Shown here: piece by piece, positions 17,027 through 24,836 of the stretch
How positions within the stretch are numbered: the first letter of the stretch is position 1
How the letters are laid out: each line of letters begins with the position of its first letter
Origin: Streptosporangiales bacterium
Lineage (GTDB): Bacteria; Actinomycetota; Actinomycetes; Streptosporangiales; Streptosporangiaceae
Direction of reading: 5' to 3'
Length of the DNA: 44,609 nucleotides
Assembly (NCBI GenBank): GCA_009380095.1
Contig: WHSL01000021.1
Location: 1-44,609 of the forward strand
Program-made: the position numbers and the translations under genes
Notes under the pieces: generated by a model
The model's database searches: none
The model's input: the letters and a program-made list of their open reading frames with translations, nothing else
Told to the model about the DNA's origin: nothing

Positions 17027-18740
17027 CAACCGTGTGAACGCGTCCGCGCCGGCGGCCAGGGTGCTGCAGAGGCTCCCGCTCGCGGCCCTGGCCGCGATCC
17101 TCGTCGTCCTCGTCGTCGTGCCGATGGGCATCCTGCTCTACGCCTCGTTCGTCGACGTGCCGCCCCGCCCCGGCTCCCCGCCCGGCGACTTCACCGTCGA
17201 CAACTACGCGGCCCTGCTGTCGGCGGGCAACCGCGCGGCCATGCTCAACACACTGGTGATCGGGCTGGGCGCGACCCTGTTCGCGCTCGTCCTGGGGTGC
17301 GGCCTGGCGTGGCTCGCGGCACGTACGGACGTGCCGTTCAAGTCGCTGGTGCAGACGGCCGGCATCATGCCGCTGTTCCTGTCCTCGCTGGTGGGGGCGC
17401 TCGCGTGGTCGCTCCTCGGGTCGCCGGAGCAGGGGTACCTGAACATCGTGCTGCGCGATCTCGGCCTGCCCGACTTCGTCAACGTCTACTCCATCCCGGG
17501 CCTCATCTTCGTCTCCGGGGTCTACTACGCCCCCTACTCCTTCCTGCTCGTCTACAGCTCGCTGAGCCTCCTGAACCCGGAGCTGGAGGAGGCGGCGTAC
17601 GTCCACGGGGCGCGTTTCCGGCACGTTCTCGGAGGCATCACGTTCAAGCTCGTCACCCCGGCGGTGCTGGGCGCGGCGACGCTGACGCTGGTGTTCATCA
17701 TGGAGAACTTCCCGATCCCGCAGGTCCTGGGATCGCCCGAGGGGATCCACACCCTGCCGTCGCAGATCTACCGCCTCATGGCCACGGCGCCGTCCCAGCC
17801 CAACCAGGCCAGCGCCGCGGGAGCCATCCTGCTCGTCATCACCGCGGTCATGGTGTTCGTCCAGCGGCGGGTGCTGGCCACGCGCGAGTTCGTCACCGTG
17901 ACGGGCAAGGGCTTCACGCCCCGGCCGCGCGAGCTCGGCCGGTGGCGCTGGCCCGCCTTCGCCTGCGCGATGCTGTACGTCCTCGCGGCCGTCATGCTGC
18001 CCCTGTTCGCGCTGGTGCAGAGCGCGTTCCGCGCCAACCCGTACACCACCGGCATCGCCGCCATGTTCCGGCCCGAGTCCTTCGAGACCGAGGTGATGGC
18101 CGAGACACTGGAGTCCGAGGAGCTCCAGCAGAGCCTGCTCAACAGCATCGCCGTCGGCGCCGGAGCCGCGTTCGCCGGCGGCCTGCTCTACCTGGCGCTC
18201 GCCTACTACGTGCACCGGACCAAGGAGCCGGGCCGGCGCTTCCTGTCCTACGTCGCGATGTGGCCGGCGGCGGTGCCCGCGCTGGTCATCGGCCTGGGCT
18301 TCCTGTGGACGTGGACCCGGTTCCCGATCATCTACGGGACGCTGGCGATCCTCGTCCTGGCGTTCGTCGGCCACCTGCTGCCCCAGGGTTTCCAGGGGAT
18401 CTCCTCATCGCTGATCCAGGTGCACCCGGACCTCGAGGAGAGCGCGCGGGTGTGCGGGGCAGGGAAGATCCGCACCGTGTGGGAGATCCTGATCCCGCTG
18501 GTCCGTACCGGGGTCATCGCCACGATGCTCCTGATCTTCATCCTGTCGATGCGCGAGCTGAGCGTGGCGATCTTCCTGTTCACCTCCGACACCCAGGTGC
18601 TCTCGATCTCGATCTACAACGCCTGGGAGGGCGGCCGGCTGCCACCCGTGGCCGCCATGAGCCTTGTCTACATCGCGTTCCTGTTCGTACTCACCTTCGT
18701 ATCCCGCCGGTGGTTCGGCGTCACCAACCGAGGCGTCTAG
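17019..18740 (+). CDS. ABC importer permease, fused double domain (FbpB/ThiP type)
   Basis: About 573 residues with two BPD_transp_1 halves, each with about six helices. This is the fused layout of iron(III), thiamine or phosphonate permeases. The first half has an EAA-like loop around LEEAAYVHGARFRHVLGGITFKLVTP. The second has DLEESARVCGAGKIRTVWEILIPLV, so both ATPase-contact loops are intact. The start ATG at 17019 overlaps the ATPase stop; upstream open frame is read-through of the ATPase region. The permease is specific to the adjacent binding protein. Confidence 0.94.
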   Translation: MTDNRVNASAPAARVLQRLPLAALAAILVVLVVVPMGILLYASFVDVPPRPGSPPGDFTVDNYAALLSAGNRAAMLNTLVIGLGATLFALVLGCGLAWLAARTDVPFKSLVQTAGIMPLFLSSLVGALAWSLLGSPEQGYLNIVLRDLGLPDFVNVYSIPGLIFVSGVYYAPYSFLLVYSSLSLLNPELEEAAYVHGARFRHVLGGITFKLVTPAVLGAATLTLVFIMENFPIPQVLGSPEGIHTLPSQIYRLMATAPSQPNQASAAGAILLVITAVMVFVQRRVLATREFVTVTGKGFTPRPRELGRWRWPAFACAMLYVLAAVMLPLFALVQSAFRANPYTTGIAAMFRPESFETEVMAETLESEELQQSLLNSIAVGAGAAFAGGLLYLALAYYVHRTKEPGRRFLSYVAMWPAAVPALVIGLGFLWTWTRFPIIYGTLAILVLAFVGHLLPQGFQGISSSLIQVHPDLEESARVCGAGKIRTVWEILIPLVRTGVIATMLLIFILSMRELSVAIFLFTSDTQVLSISIYNAWEGGRLPPVAAMSLVYIAFLFVLTFVSRRWFGVTNRGV

Positions 18741-18802
18741 CGCCCCGTCCGTCCCACCTCGCCCCATCCACCCCATCCCCGTTCGTCCCGACCCGGAGGA
18801 AG

Positions 18803-19912
18803 ATGATGAGGAGCACGAGACGCCTCACGGCACTGACGGCCACGACGATGACCCTCTGCCTGTTGTCCACGGCATGCGGCGGAGGCGGAGACGGTGAGGC
18901 CGTCCAGAAGAGCGGCGAGCTCGCGGTGGACGGCGAGGTCATCGCGTCGGCCGAGCTCATGAACGCCGCGCAGGAGGAGAAGGCGGTCAACGTCTACACC
19001 TCGCTGAACGAGGTCAGCAACGACAAGGTCGCCGAGGCGTTCGAGAAGGACACCGGGCTGACGGTGGAGGGGATCCGGGCGCCGACCGGCCGTCTGATGG
19101 AGCGCATCCAGAGCGAGGCGGGCTCGGGGGCCCTGCCCGCGGACGTCATCACGATGCCGGACGACTCGCTGTTCCAGATCCTCGTGAAGAAGAATCTGTT
19201 CACCAAGCACGCCGTGCCGGCGGACAAGGCCATTCCCGAGGAGTACAAGTCCCCCGACGGCCTGTACTACGCGCTGATCTCCTCGCCGACCGTCATCGCG
19301 TACAACAGCAAGGCGATCCCCACCGACCAGGCCCCTAAGGCCTGGGCGGACCTGCCGAAGGCCGGCGCGGCGGGCCACAAGATCGGCATGGTGCACGCCT
19401 CGCAGGGGGCCGGTGGCTGGGGGCTGGCGCTGTTCACCCGGAAGAAGTTCGGAAAGGACTACTGGCAGCGGCTGGCGGCGACGAAGCCGCGCCTCGAGTC
19501 GTCGGTGGGGGCGCTCGCGGAGAAGCTGGGACGCGGCGAGGTCGCGGTCATCGCGGGACGGCCTCCCGAGATCGGCGAGCTGAAGGAGCAGGGCGCTCCG
19601 GTCGACTTCGTCTGGCCCGAGGACGGCACCCCGATGTTCAACTTCTTCATCGGCCGGGTGGCCAAGGGCAAGCACCCGAACGCCGCGCAGGTCTACCTCA
19701 ACTGGTCGATGTCCAAGCGCGGCCAGTCGGTGCTGGCGACCGAGGGCGGCGACTACCCCGTCCACCCCCAGGCGGCCAAGCCCCGCGTCCAGGGCAAGGA
19801 GCTGCCGGCCTTCGACTCGGTCCGGCCCGCGCTGCCGAAGACCGAGGACTGGCTGGGCCTGCGGAACTCGTGGATCGCCGAGTGGAACACGGTGTTCGGC
19901 TACCGCTCCTGA
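18803..19912 (+). CDS. Extracellular solute-binding lipoprotein (Fe/phosphonate-type cluster)
   Basis: About 369 residues. ATGs at 18803 and 18806 follow GGAGGA, and the second has better spacing. The signal peptide ends in lipobox LSTAC followed by GGGG, so this is a lipoprotein tethered to the outer face of the membrane. The mature part starts VNVYTSLNEVSNDKVAEAFEKDTGL, typical of type II binding proteins of the FbpA/PhnS/TbpA group (SBP_bac_6/8). Later segments PDGLYYALISSPTVIAYN and EGGDYPVHPQA support the same fold. No clear pair of adjacent Fe-binding tyrosines near the C-terminus was recognised, so an organic anion is as likely as iron. It is the last gene of the importer operon. Confidence 0.92.
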   Translation: MMRSTRRLTALTATTMTLCLLSTACGGGGDGEAVQKSGELAVDGEVIASAELMNAAQEEKAVNVYTSLNEVSNDKVAEAFEKDTGLTVEGIRAPTGRLMERIQSEAGSGALPADVITMPDDSLFQILVKKNLFTKHAVPADKAIPEEYKSPDGLYYALISSPTVIAYNSKAIPTDQAPKAWADLPKAGAAGHKIGMVHASQGAGGWGLALFTRKKFGKDYWQRLAATKPRLESSVGALAEKLGRGEVAVIAGRPPEIGELKEQGAPVDFVWPEDGTPMFNFFIGRVAKGKHPNAAQVYLNWSMSKRGQSVLATEGGDYPVHPQAAKPRVQGKELPAFDSVRPALPKTEDWLGLRNSWIAEWNTVFGYRS

Positions 19913-19953
19913 CGGCGGACCTGGCCCCTACGCGGGAGAGGACCGGTACACAG

Positions 19954-20940
19954 ATGGCACAGGCCCACGGGCGGGCGGGTGGGATCCACCTCGCCGTCCT
20001 GGACGTCTATCCGGCGCCGACGCGCGAGCTCATCCGGCGCCGGCTGCCGCCCGAATGGACGTGCGCCTTCGCCGAAGGCTACGAGGACGAACAGCAGCAC
20101 GCGGTCCTCGGCGATGCCGACGTCGCCTTCGCCAACTGGTACGGCGTGGACGCCCGGGCCCTGGCGGCCGCGAGGCGGCTGCGGCTGATCCACAAGCTCG
20201 GCGCCGGCGTGGACAAGATCGACCACGATGCCTGCCGGAGCCACGGGGTACGGCTGGCGCGGATCGCGGGCGGCAACGCCACGCCGGTGGCCGAGCACAC
20301 CATCATGCTGATGCTGGCCGCGCTGCGCCGGCTGCCGGAGATCGAGGCGCGCAGCCGCGCCGGCGAGTGGTTCAAGGAGGAGGCCCGCGTCCTGCAACGG
20401 CAGCTGTCGGGCCGCCGGGTCGGCCTGGTGGGGATGGGCGCCATCGGCCAGGCGGTCGCCCGGCGGCTGGCCGGCTTCGAGGTGGAGATCGTCTACCACG
20501 ACCCGGTCCGCCTGGGACCGGATCGGGAACGCGAGCTCGCGGCCACGTACCTCGAGCTCGATGACCTGCTGCGCACGGCCGACATCGTGTCCCTGCACCT
20601 TCCCCTGCTGCCGGCGACGCGCGGCCTGCTCGGTGCGGAGCGCATCCGCGACCTCAAGGACGGCGCCGTGGTGGTCAACTGCGCGCGGGGCGGGCTCGTC
20701 GACGAGGACGCGCTCGCCGAGGCGCTGCGCTCGGGGAAGGTGCTCGCGGCCGGCCTGGACACGTTCCGCGAGGAGCCGCCGGTCGGCAGCCCGCTGCTGA
20801 GCCTGCCCAACACGGCGCTGACCGCGCACGTCGCGGGGGCCACGTTCGACAACTTCGGCCACATGGTCGACCGGGCCGTCGCGAACACCGGCGCGTTCCT
20901 CCGGGGGGAGGGCATCCCGCCCGGCGACCTCGTTCTCTGA
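19954..20940 (+). CDS. D-isomer-specific 2-hydroxyacid dehydrogenase
   Basis: 328 residues from the ATG at 19954. The Rossmann motif is GMGAIGQAVARRL near residue 160. The catalytic triad is visible as Arg in NCARGG, Glu in FREEPP and His in LTAHVAGAT. This family interconverts D-2-hydroxy acids and 2-oxo acids with NAD(P)(H); (S)-sulfolactate dehydrogenase SlcC and phosphoglycerate dehydrogenase are members. It lies 41 bp after the binding-protein gene in the same direction, so it is probably co-transcribed with the importer. With the LDH2 enzyme it gives the cluster two unrelated 2-hydroxyacid dehydrogenases. Confidence 0.93.
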   Translation: MAQAHGRAGGIHLAVLDVYPAPTRELIRRRLPPEWTCAFAEGYEDEQQHAVLGDADVAFANWYGVDARALAAARRLRLIHKLGAGVDKIDHDACRSHGVRLARIAGGNATPVAEHTIMLMLAALRRLPEIEARSRAGEWFKEEARVLQRQLSGRRVGLVGMGAIGQAVARRLAGFEVEIVYHDPVRLGPDRERELAATYLELDDLLRTADIVSLHLPLLPATRGLLGAERIRDLKDGAVVVNCARGGLVDEDALAEALRSGKVLAAGLDTFREEPPVGSPLLSLPNTALTAHVAGATFDNFGHMVDRAVANTGAFLRGEGIPPGDLVL

Positions 20941-20977
20941 TCCCCCCCGCGCGACTTCGGAGGTCATGGTGCCGTTC

Positions 20978-20989
20978 CCACGTACGTGG
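20978..20989. promoter_or_regulatory. 12-bp perfect palindrome upstream of first GntR gene
   Basis: CCACGTACGTGG lies 31 bp upstream of the ATG at 21021, in an 80-bp gap after the hydroxyacid dehydrogenase. Its position suits an operator. It does not share the ATGCAA core seen upstream of the second GntR gene. GTAC-containing palindromes are common in this DNA, so confidence is modest. Confidence 0.35.
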
Positions 20990-21020
20990 CCGGGGCTCCG
21001 CCTCGCTGTACGGTGAGGCC

Positions 21021-21770
21021 ATGAGCGGCGTGTCACGCGCGGTCGGCGAGGGTGTGGACCCACCCCGGACCGCCCGCCAAGGCGAGCCGACAGCCGGCGC
21101 CCTGAGCGCGTACTTCGTGCCGCCGGAGGCCCGGGGACGGACCACCGAGGCGGTCACGGAGGCGCTGCGCGAGGCGATCCTCGACGGCGTGCTGGCCCCA
21201 TCGACCTGGCTGCGCGAGGACATGCTGGCGGAGATCTTCGAGGTCAGCCGGACACCTGTGCGCGAGGCGCTGCGGCGACTCGCCGACGAGGGCCTGATGA
21301 TCAAGACGGCTCACCACGGCACCGTGGTCGCCGGCCTGTCCCTGGAGGACATCCTCGCGCTCTACATCGTCCGGGAGAACCTCGAAGGGCTCGCGGCCCG
21401 GCTGGCGGCGGCCCGCCGGCCCGGCAGCCTGATCACCAAGCTCGAGTCGGTCCAGTCCGCCATGCGGCGGAATGCCGAGCGCGGCGACGACCAGCGCCTC
21501 GTCCAGCAGAACCTGGAGTTTCACCGGATCATCCGGGAGGCCGCGGGCAACCCCTACCTCGATCGGTTTCTCACCCAGGTGGAGCAGGCGGTCCGCCGCC
21601 TGCCCGGCAGCACGCTGACCCAGCCCGGCCGGCCCGAGGGGATGCTCCTGGAGCACGAGGCGATCCTCGACGCGATCCGGACAGGGAACGGCGAGGAGGC
21701 CGAACGGTCGGCCAAGGCGCACATGCGCAGAGCGCGGGAGATCCGGCTCTCCGCCCTGCTCGGCCACTGA
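21021..21770 (+). CDS. GntR-family regulator, FadR subfamily (copy 1)
   Basis: 249 residues from an ATG preceded by GGTGAGG. The N-terminal winged helix-turn-helix (about 40-105) includes ALREAILDG, FEVSRTPVREALRRLADEGL and the wing GTVVAG. The C-terminal all-helical FCD domain has NLEFHRIIREAAGNPYLDRF, containing part of the metal/ligand site. The sequence is strikingly similar to the convergent copy 2 at 21780-22565, with long near-identical stretches through the HTH and start of FCD. It ends 9 bp before that gene's 3' end. It probably responds to an acid intermediate of the cluster. Confidence 0.94.
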   Translation: MSGVSRAVGEGVDPPRTARQGEPTAGALSAYFVPPEARGRTTEAVTEALREAILDGVLAPSTWLREDMLAEIFEVSRTPVREALRRLADEGLMIKTAHHGTVVAGLSLEDILALYIVRENLEGLAARLAAARRPGSLITKLESVQSAMRRNAERGDDQRLVQQNLEFHRIIREAAGNPYLDRFLTQVEQAVRRLPGSTLTQPGRPEGMLLEHEAILDAIRTGNGEEAERSAKAHMRRAREIRLSALLGH

Positions 21771-21779
21771 CCGGGCGGC

Positions 21780-22565
21780 TCAGGAGCCGAGCACCATGGC
21801 CAGGCGCACGTTGCGCGCCTCGTGCATGTGCTTGGCCGCCGCGGCCGCCGCCGCGTCGCCATCGCCGTCGCGGATCGCGTCGATGATCGCCTGGTGCTCG
21901 TCGAACACCGCCGCGGTCCTGTCCCGCTGGGTGAACGTCGCGGGCAACCGCCGCACGGCATGCTCCACCTGGGTGAGGAACCGCTCCAGGTACGGGTTGC
22001 CGGTCGCGGTCCGCAGCAGCCGATGGAACTCCAGGCTCTCCTTGGCCATCTCCGCGGGGCCGCCTTGCTCGGCGGCCCGCGCCAGCCGCTTCTGCGTGGT
22101 CTCCAGCGCGGAGAGCAGGCGGTTGTCGGAGCGGACGGCCGCGAGCCGGCCGGCGAGACCCTCCAGATTCTCCCGCACGACGTACAGCGCCAGGATGTCC
22201 TCCAGGGACAGGCCGGCCACGACCGTGCCGTGGTGAGCCGTCTTGATCACCAGGCCCTCGTCGGCGAGTCGCCGCAGCGCCTCGCGCACCGGGGTGCGGC
22301 TGACCTGGAGGGTCTTGGCGAGCTCGTCCTCGGGGAGCCAGACGGACGGTGGCAGCGCGCCGTCGAGGATCGCCTCGCGGAGGGCGGTGGTCACCGCGTC
22401 GGTGGTCCCCCCGCGCGACGGCGTATCCCGCATGTACCGCGCCAGGTCGCCATGGAGGGTCGCCTCCGGCGCGCGACGCTCCCCCTGCCCGGTCTCCCGC
22501 CGGCCGCCACCGGACCGCGACGTGCCGGTCTGCCTGGCACGTCGCGTGACTCGCCTGCTGTCCAC
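21780..22565 (-). CDS. GntR-family regulator, FadR subfamily (copy 2)
   Basis: About 261 residues from a GTG at 22565. The frame continues upstream to 22823, but that part is not protein-like and crosses the candidate operator at 22607-22619. HTH: LQVSRTPVREALRRLADEGL. The FCD domain has SLEFHRLLRTATGNPYLERF and EHQAIIDAIRDGDGDAA, followed by an Ala-rich stretch. It is a close paralogue of copy 1 and converges with it. The C-terminal effector domains differ more than the DNA-binding parts, which suggests related operators but different ligands. Confidence 0.9.
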   Translation of the reverse strand: MDSRRVTRRARQTGTSRSGGGRRETGQGERRAPEATLHGDLARYMRDTPSRGGTTDAVTTALREAILDGALPPSVWLPEDELAKTLQVSRTPVREALRRLADEGLVIKTAHHGTVVAGLSLEDILALYVVRENLEGLAGRLAAVRSDNRLLSALETTQKRLARAAEQGGPAEMAKESLEFHRLLRTATGNPYLERFLTQVEHAVRRLPATFTQRDRTAAVFDEHQAIIDAIRDGDGDAAAAAAAKHMHEARNVRLAMVLGS

Positions 22566-22606
22566 GGACCAACGGTACTGGACGGATCCAAATCCGCCCT
22601 GTTTGG

Positions 22607-22619
22607 ATGCAACTTGCAT
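22607..22619. promoter_or_regulatory. 13-bp palindrome ATGCAACTTGCAT, probable GntR operator
   Basis: ATGCAA and TTGCAT form a perfect inverted repeat around one C. The site lies 42 bp upstream of the preferred GTG start of the minus-strand GntR gene. Its half-site ATGCAA recurs in the 13-mers at 14607 and 14708 within the cluster's divergent promoter. This suggests autoregulation plus control of the catabolic genes. Confidence 0.6.
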
Positions 22620-22795
22620 ACGCGCGATGGACATGGGCGCCGGGTCATCGTGGACCGCACCGGCCCGGGGCTGAGGTGATAATGGGTCGTGGCGCCCGCC
22701 GAGAAACCCCCGTGAATATCTGAATTCGGACACCAGGTCAGGTCGAAGCGGCGCAGAGTGTGATTCAGCGTGCCGTGATACCAGCGGGAGTTGCG

Positions 22796-24784
22796 ATGAC
22801 GGCCGAATGGGCCGGGCCCCCACCGGAGTGGGGCTCGACGACCGGCGACGCCGGCGCGGGCCGGATCCTCTGGGACGCGCACGTCTTCGGTGAGGTCAAC
22901 CTGCTGCGGTACTTCGGGCGGGAGCGCGGCGGCGAGGTGCTCTTCCCCGAGGACCGGATCGAGGCGGAGCGCGCCACGTACGTGCCCGTGCTCGGCTACC
23001 AGCGCATCCTCATCGGGCTCCGGGCCCGCAACGTCGTCGTGCTCACCGGCGCCGCGCACCGGGGCCGTACGACCACCGGGCTCGTCGCGCTCGCCGAGGT
23101 GCTGCCCCGCCTGTCGGTGCACCGGCTGCGGCGCGAGCCCGAGGGTGGCGGCTTCGGCCTCGACCACCCGGCCGCCGAGCGGGAGGCCGGCTACATCCTC
23201 GAGCTGGACGGCGAGGAGGACCCGCCGCAGCTCGGCCGGCTCATCGAGCGGGTCCGGGACCTCGACGCGTACCTGGTGCTGGTCACCGACGAGGTGACCT
23301 GGCGGCGGCTGTCGCTGGCGCACCAGGAGCTCACCGCGGTGAACGTGGCCCAGCCGGACGCCAAGGAGGTGTATCGGCGGCACCTCGCGCACCGCATGAT
23401 CGGCGACGACTGGCCGGAGTGGCCCGAGGGGCTGCGGCTGCTCACCGGCGCCCGGCCGGGGGACGCCGCGCGGCTGGCGTCGCTGGTGGCCGAGGCGCGC
23501 CGGGCCGGCCTCGCGGGCGGGGACCCGGACGAGCAGCGCCGCGCGGTCAAGTCCGCGTACCTCGGCTGGTCCACCGAGCTGACCCGGTGGTTCGGCGGGC
23601 ACCGCGGCCCGCACGACCGGGTGCTGCTGATCACCGTGGCGGCGCTGCAGCCGATCCCCGGCGACACCGCGCTCGCCTGCGCCGTGCCGCTCGCGGCGGC
23701 GATGGGCGAGCCCGGCACGGAGGGGCGGCTGGGCTGGCCGTCGGTGACCGAGCTGCCCACCCGGCTGGACGCGGTGACCGGCGAGGAGGGGCTGCGTTTC
23801 CCGCGCCCCGGATACGCGCGCGCCGTCCTCGAGCACGTCTGGGAGGAGTATCCGCTGGTCCGCGAGCACCTGGCGGGGTGGCTGGCGGACCTGCCGGCGT
23901 CCGTCCCGATGCGTCGCGGCACCCTCAACACGCTGGTGGACACGTACCTGGAGCTCGCCGCGCGCGCCCGGGACGGCGCCGCGGTGACCGAGATCGTGCC
24001 GCACTGGCTGGCGGCCGGGCGGCAGGAGGCCGCGGTCCGTGCGCTCAGCCAGGGGGGTGTGGACCTGCGCATCGGCGGGCACGTACGGCGCCGGCTGCTG
24101 GACTGGGCGCGTCGGCCCGACCTGGACCAGGCGCTCAAGCTGGCCATCACCGACACCTGCCGGCAGCTCGGCGAGGTGCACCTCTCCGCCGCGCTGACCC
24201 GGCTCAAGCACCTCGCCGCGCACGGCAACGCGCAGGTGCGGGACGAGGTCGTGGCGGTGGTGGAGAGCCTCGCGGACCGCCCGTACCGGCTGTACGCGGT
24301 GGCCTCGGAGGTGATCGGCTGGACGGCGCCGACCGGGGACTCCTCGGACACCGCGGCGCGCCGCGCCACCGGCGCGCAGCTGTTCATGTGGCTGGCGAAG
24401 AAGGTGGACAGCGACGGGCTGCCGCTGCTCCTCGTCGGCCGCCCCGCCCTCGCGGCCGGCGACACACGGTCGGCCTGGACCGCGGTGCTGATGTGGAAGC
24501 TGCCGGAGTTCCACACGGTGGTGCGCAGCTGGCTGGACGCGGCCGCGGACCGTACGGAGCTGCGCGAGACCGTGACCGCGACGCTGCTCGACGCGGCGGT
24601 GTCGGCGTCCGCGTACGGCCGGCTCACCGGGGCGGTCAAGGGCTGGCGGGCGCACCGCGACGACGAGGACGGGCGGGCCGTCCATGACGACCTCACCCAG
24701 CGGCTGCTGGAAGCGCAGCGCGGGCAGGTCGACCCGTGGGTCCGCGTCACCGGCGACCTGCTGTGCCGCTTCTTCCGGTTCTGA
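22796..24784 (+). CDS. Large P-loop-like protein of unknown function
   Basis: About 662 residues from the ATG at 22796, with CGGGAG five bases upstream. Near residues 80-100 the hydrophobic strand NVVVLTG runs into AAHRGRTTTG. This resembles a Walker A loop with Arg in place of the usual Lys. A Walker B-like ILELDGEED follows around residues 137-145. The rest is predicted mostly helical and repeat-like, without clear membrane spans (for example LRRLLDWARRPDLDQALKLAITDTCRQLG). It resembles uncharacterised actinobacterial STAND/AAA-like proteins, but no function can be assigned. It is a single gene, not overlapping its neighbours. Confidence 0.8.
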   Translation: MTAEWAGPPPEWGSTTGDAGAGRILWDAHVFGEVNLLRYFGRERGGEVLFPEDRIEAERATYVPVLGYQRILIGLRARNVVVLTGAAHRGRTTTGLVALAEVLPRLSVHRLRREPEGGGFGLDHPAAEREAGYILELDGEEDPPQLGRLIERVRDLDAYLVLVTDEVTWRRLSLAHQELTAVNVAQPDAKEVYRRHLAHRMIGDDWPEWPEGLRLLTGARPGDAARLASLVAEARRAGLAGGDPDEQRRAVKSAYLGWSTELTRWFGGHRGPHDRVLLITVAALQPIPGDTALACAVPLAAAMGEPGTEGRLGWPSVTELPTRLDAVTGEEGLRFPRPGYARAVLEHVWEEYPLVREHLAGWLADLPASVPMRRGTLNTLVDTYLELAARARDGAAVTEIVPHWLAAGRQEAAVRALSQGGVDLRIGGHVRRRLLDWARRPDLDQALKLAITDTCRQLGEVHLSAALTRLKHLAAHGNAQVRDEVVAVVESLADRPYRLYAVASEVIGWTAPTGDSSDTAARRATGAQLFMWLAKKVDSDGLPLLLVGRPALAAGDTRSAWTAVLMWKLPEFHTVVRSWLDAAADRTELRETVTATLLDAAVSASAYGRLTGAVKGWRAHRDDEDGRAVHDDLTQRLLEAQRGQVDPWVRVTGDLLCRFFRF

Positions 24785-24824
24785 CCGCCCCGCCCCCGGT
24801 GTGGCGGTGAATCGAACCGGATTC

Positions 24825-24830
24825 TAATGT
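24825..24830 (+). promoter_or_regulatory. -10 element TAATGT giving a leaderless carboxylase mRNA
   Basis: TAATGT ends six bases before the GTG at 24837. This places the transcription start at or very near the initiation codon. No Shine-Dalgarno sequence could then be used. No good -35 is visible upstream. Confidence 0.45.
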
Positions 24831-24836
24831 GGGGGT

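Noticed and set aside
16983-18374. Long minus-strand open frame opposite the importer permease
   Set aside because: Low-complexity shadow of a well-supported transporter gene, with no domain and no ribosome-binding site.
18803-19912. Naming the importer as an iron transporter
   Set aside because: The fold group includes iron, thiamine and phosphonate binders. The expected iron-binding tyrosine pair was not recognised, and the neighbours are acid-metabolising enzymes.
21780-22823. Longer version of GntR copy 2 starting at 22823 or at the ATG at 22619
   Set aside because: The extra N-terminal residues are not protein-like, differ entirely from copy 1, and would place the perfect palindrome inside coding sequence.
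22796-24784. Anti-phage defence gene
   Set aside because: The P-loop-like protein has no nuclease, TIR, protease or other effector domain visible, and its neighbours are a catabolic regulator and a carboxylase.
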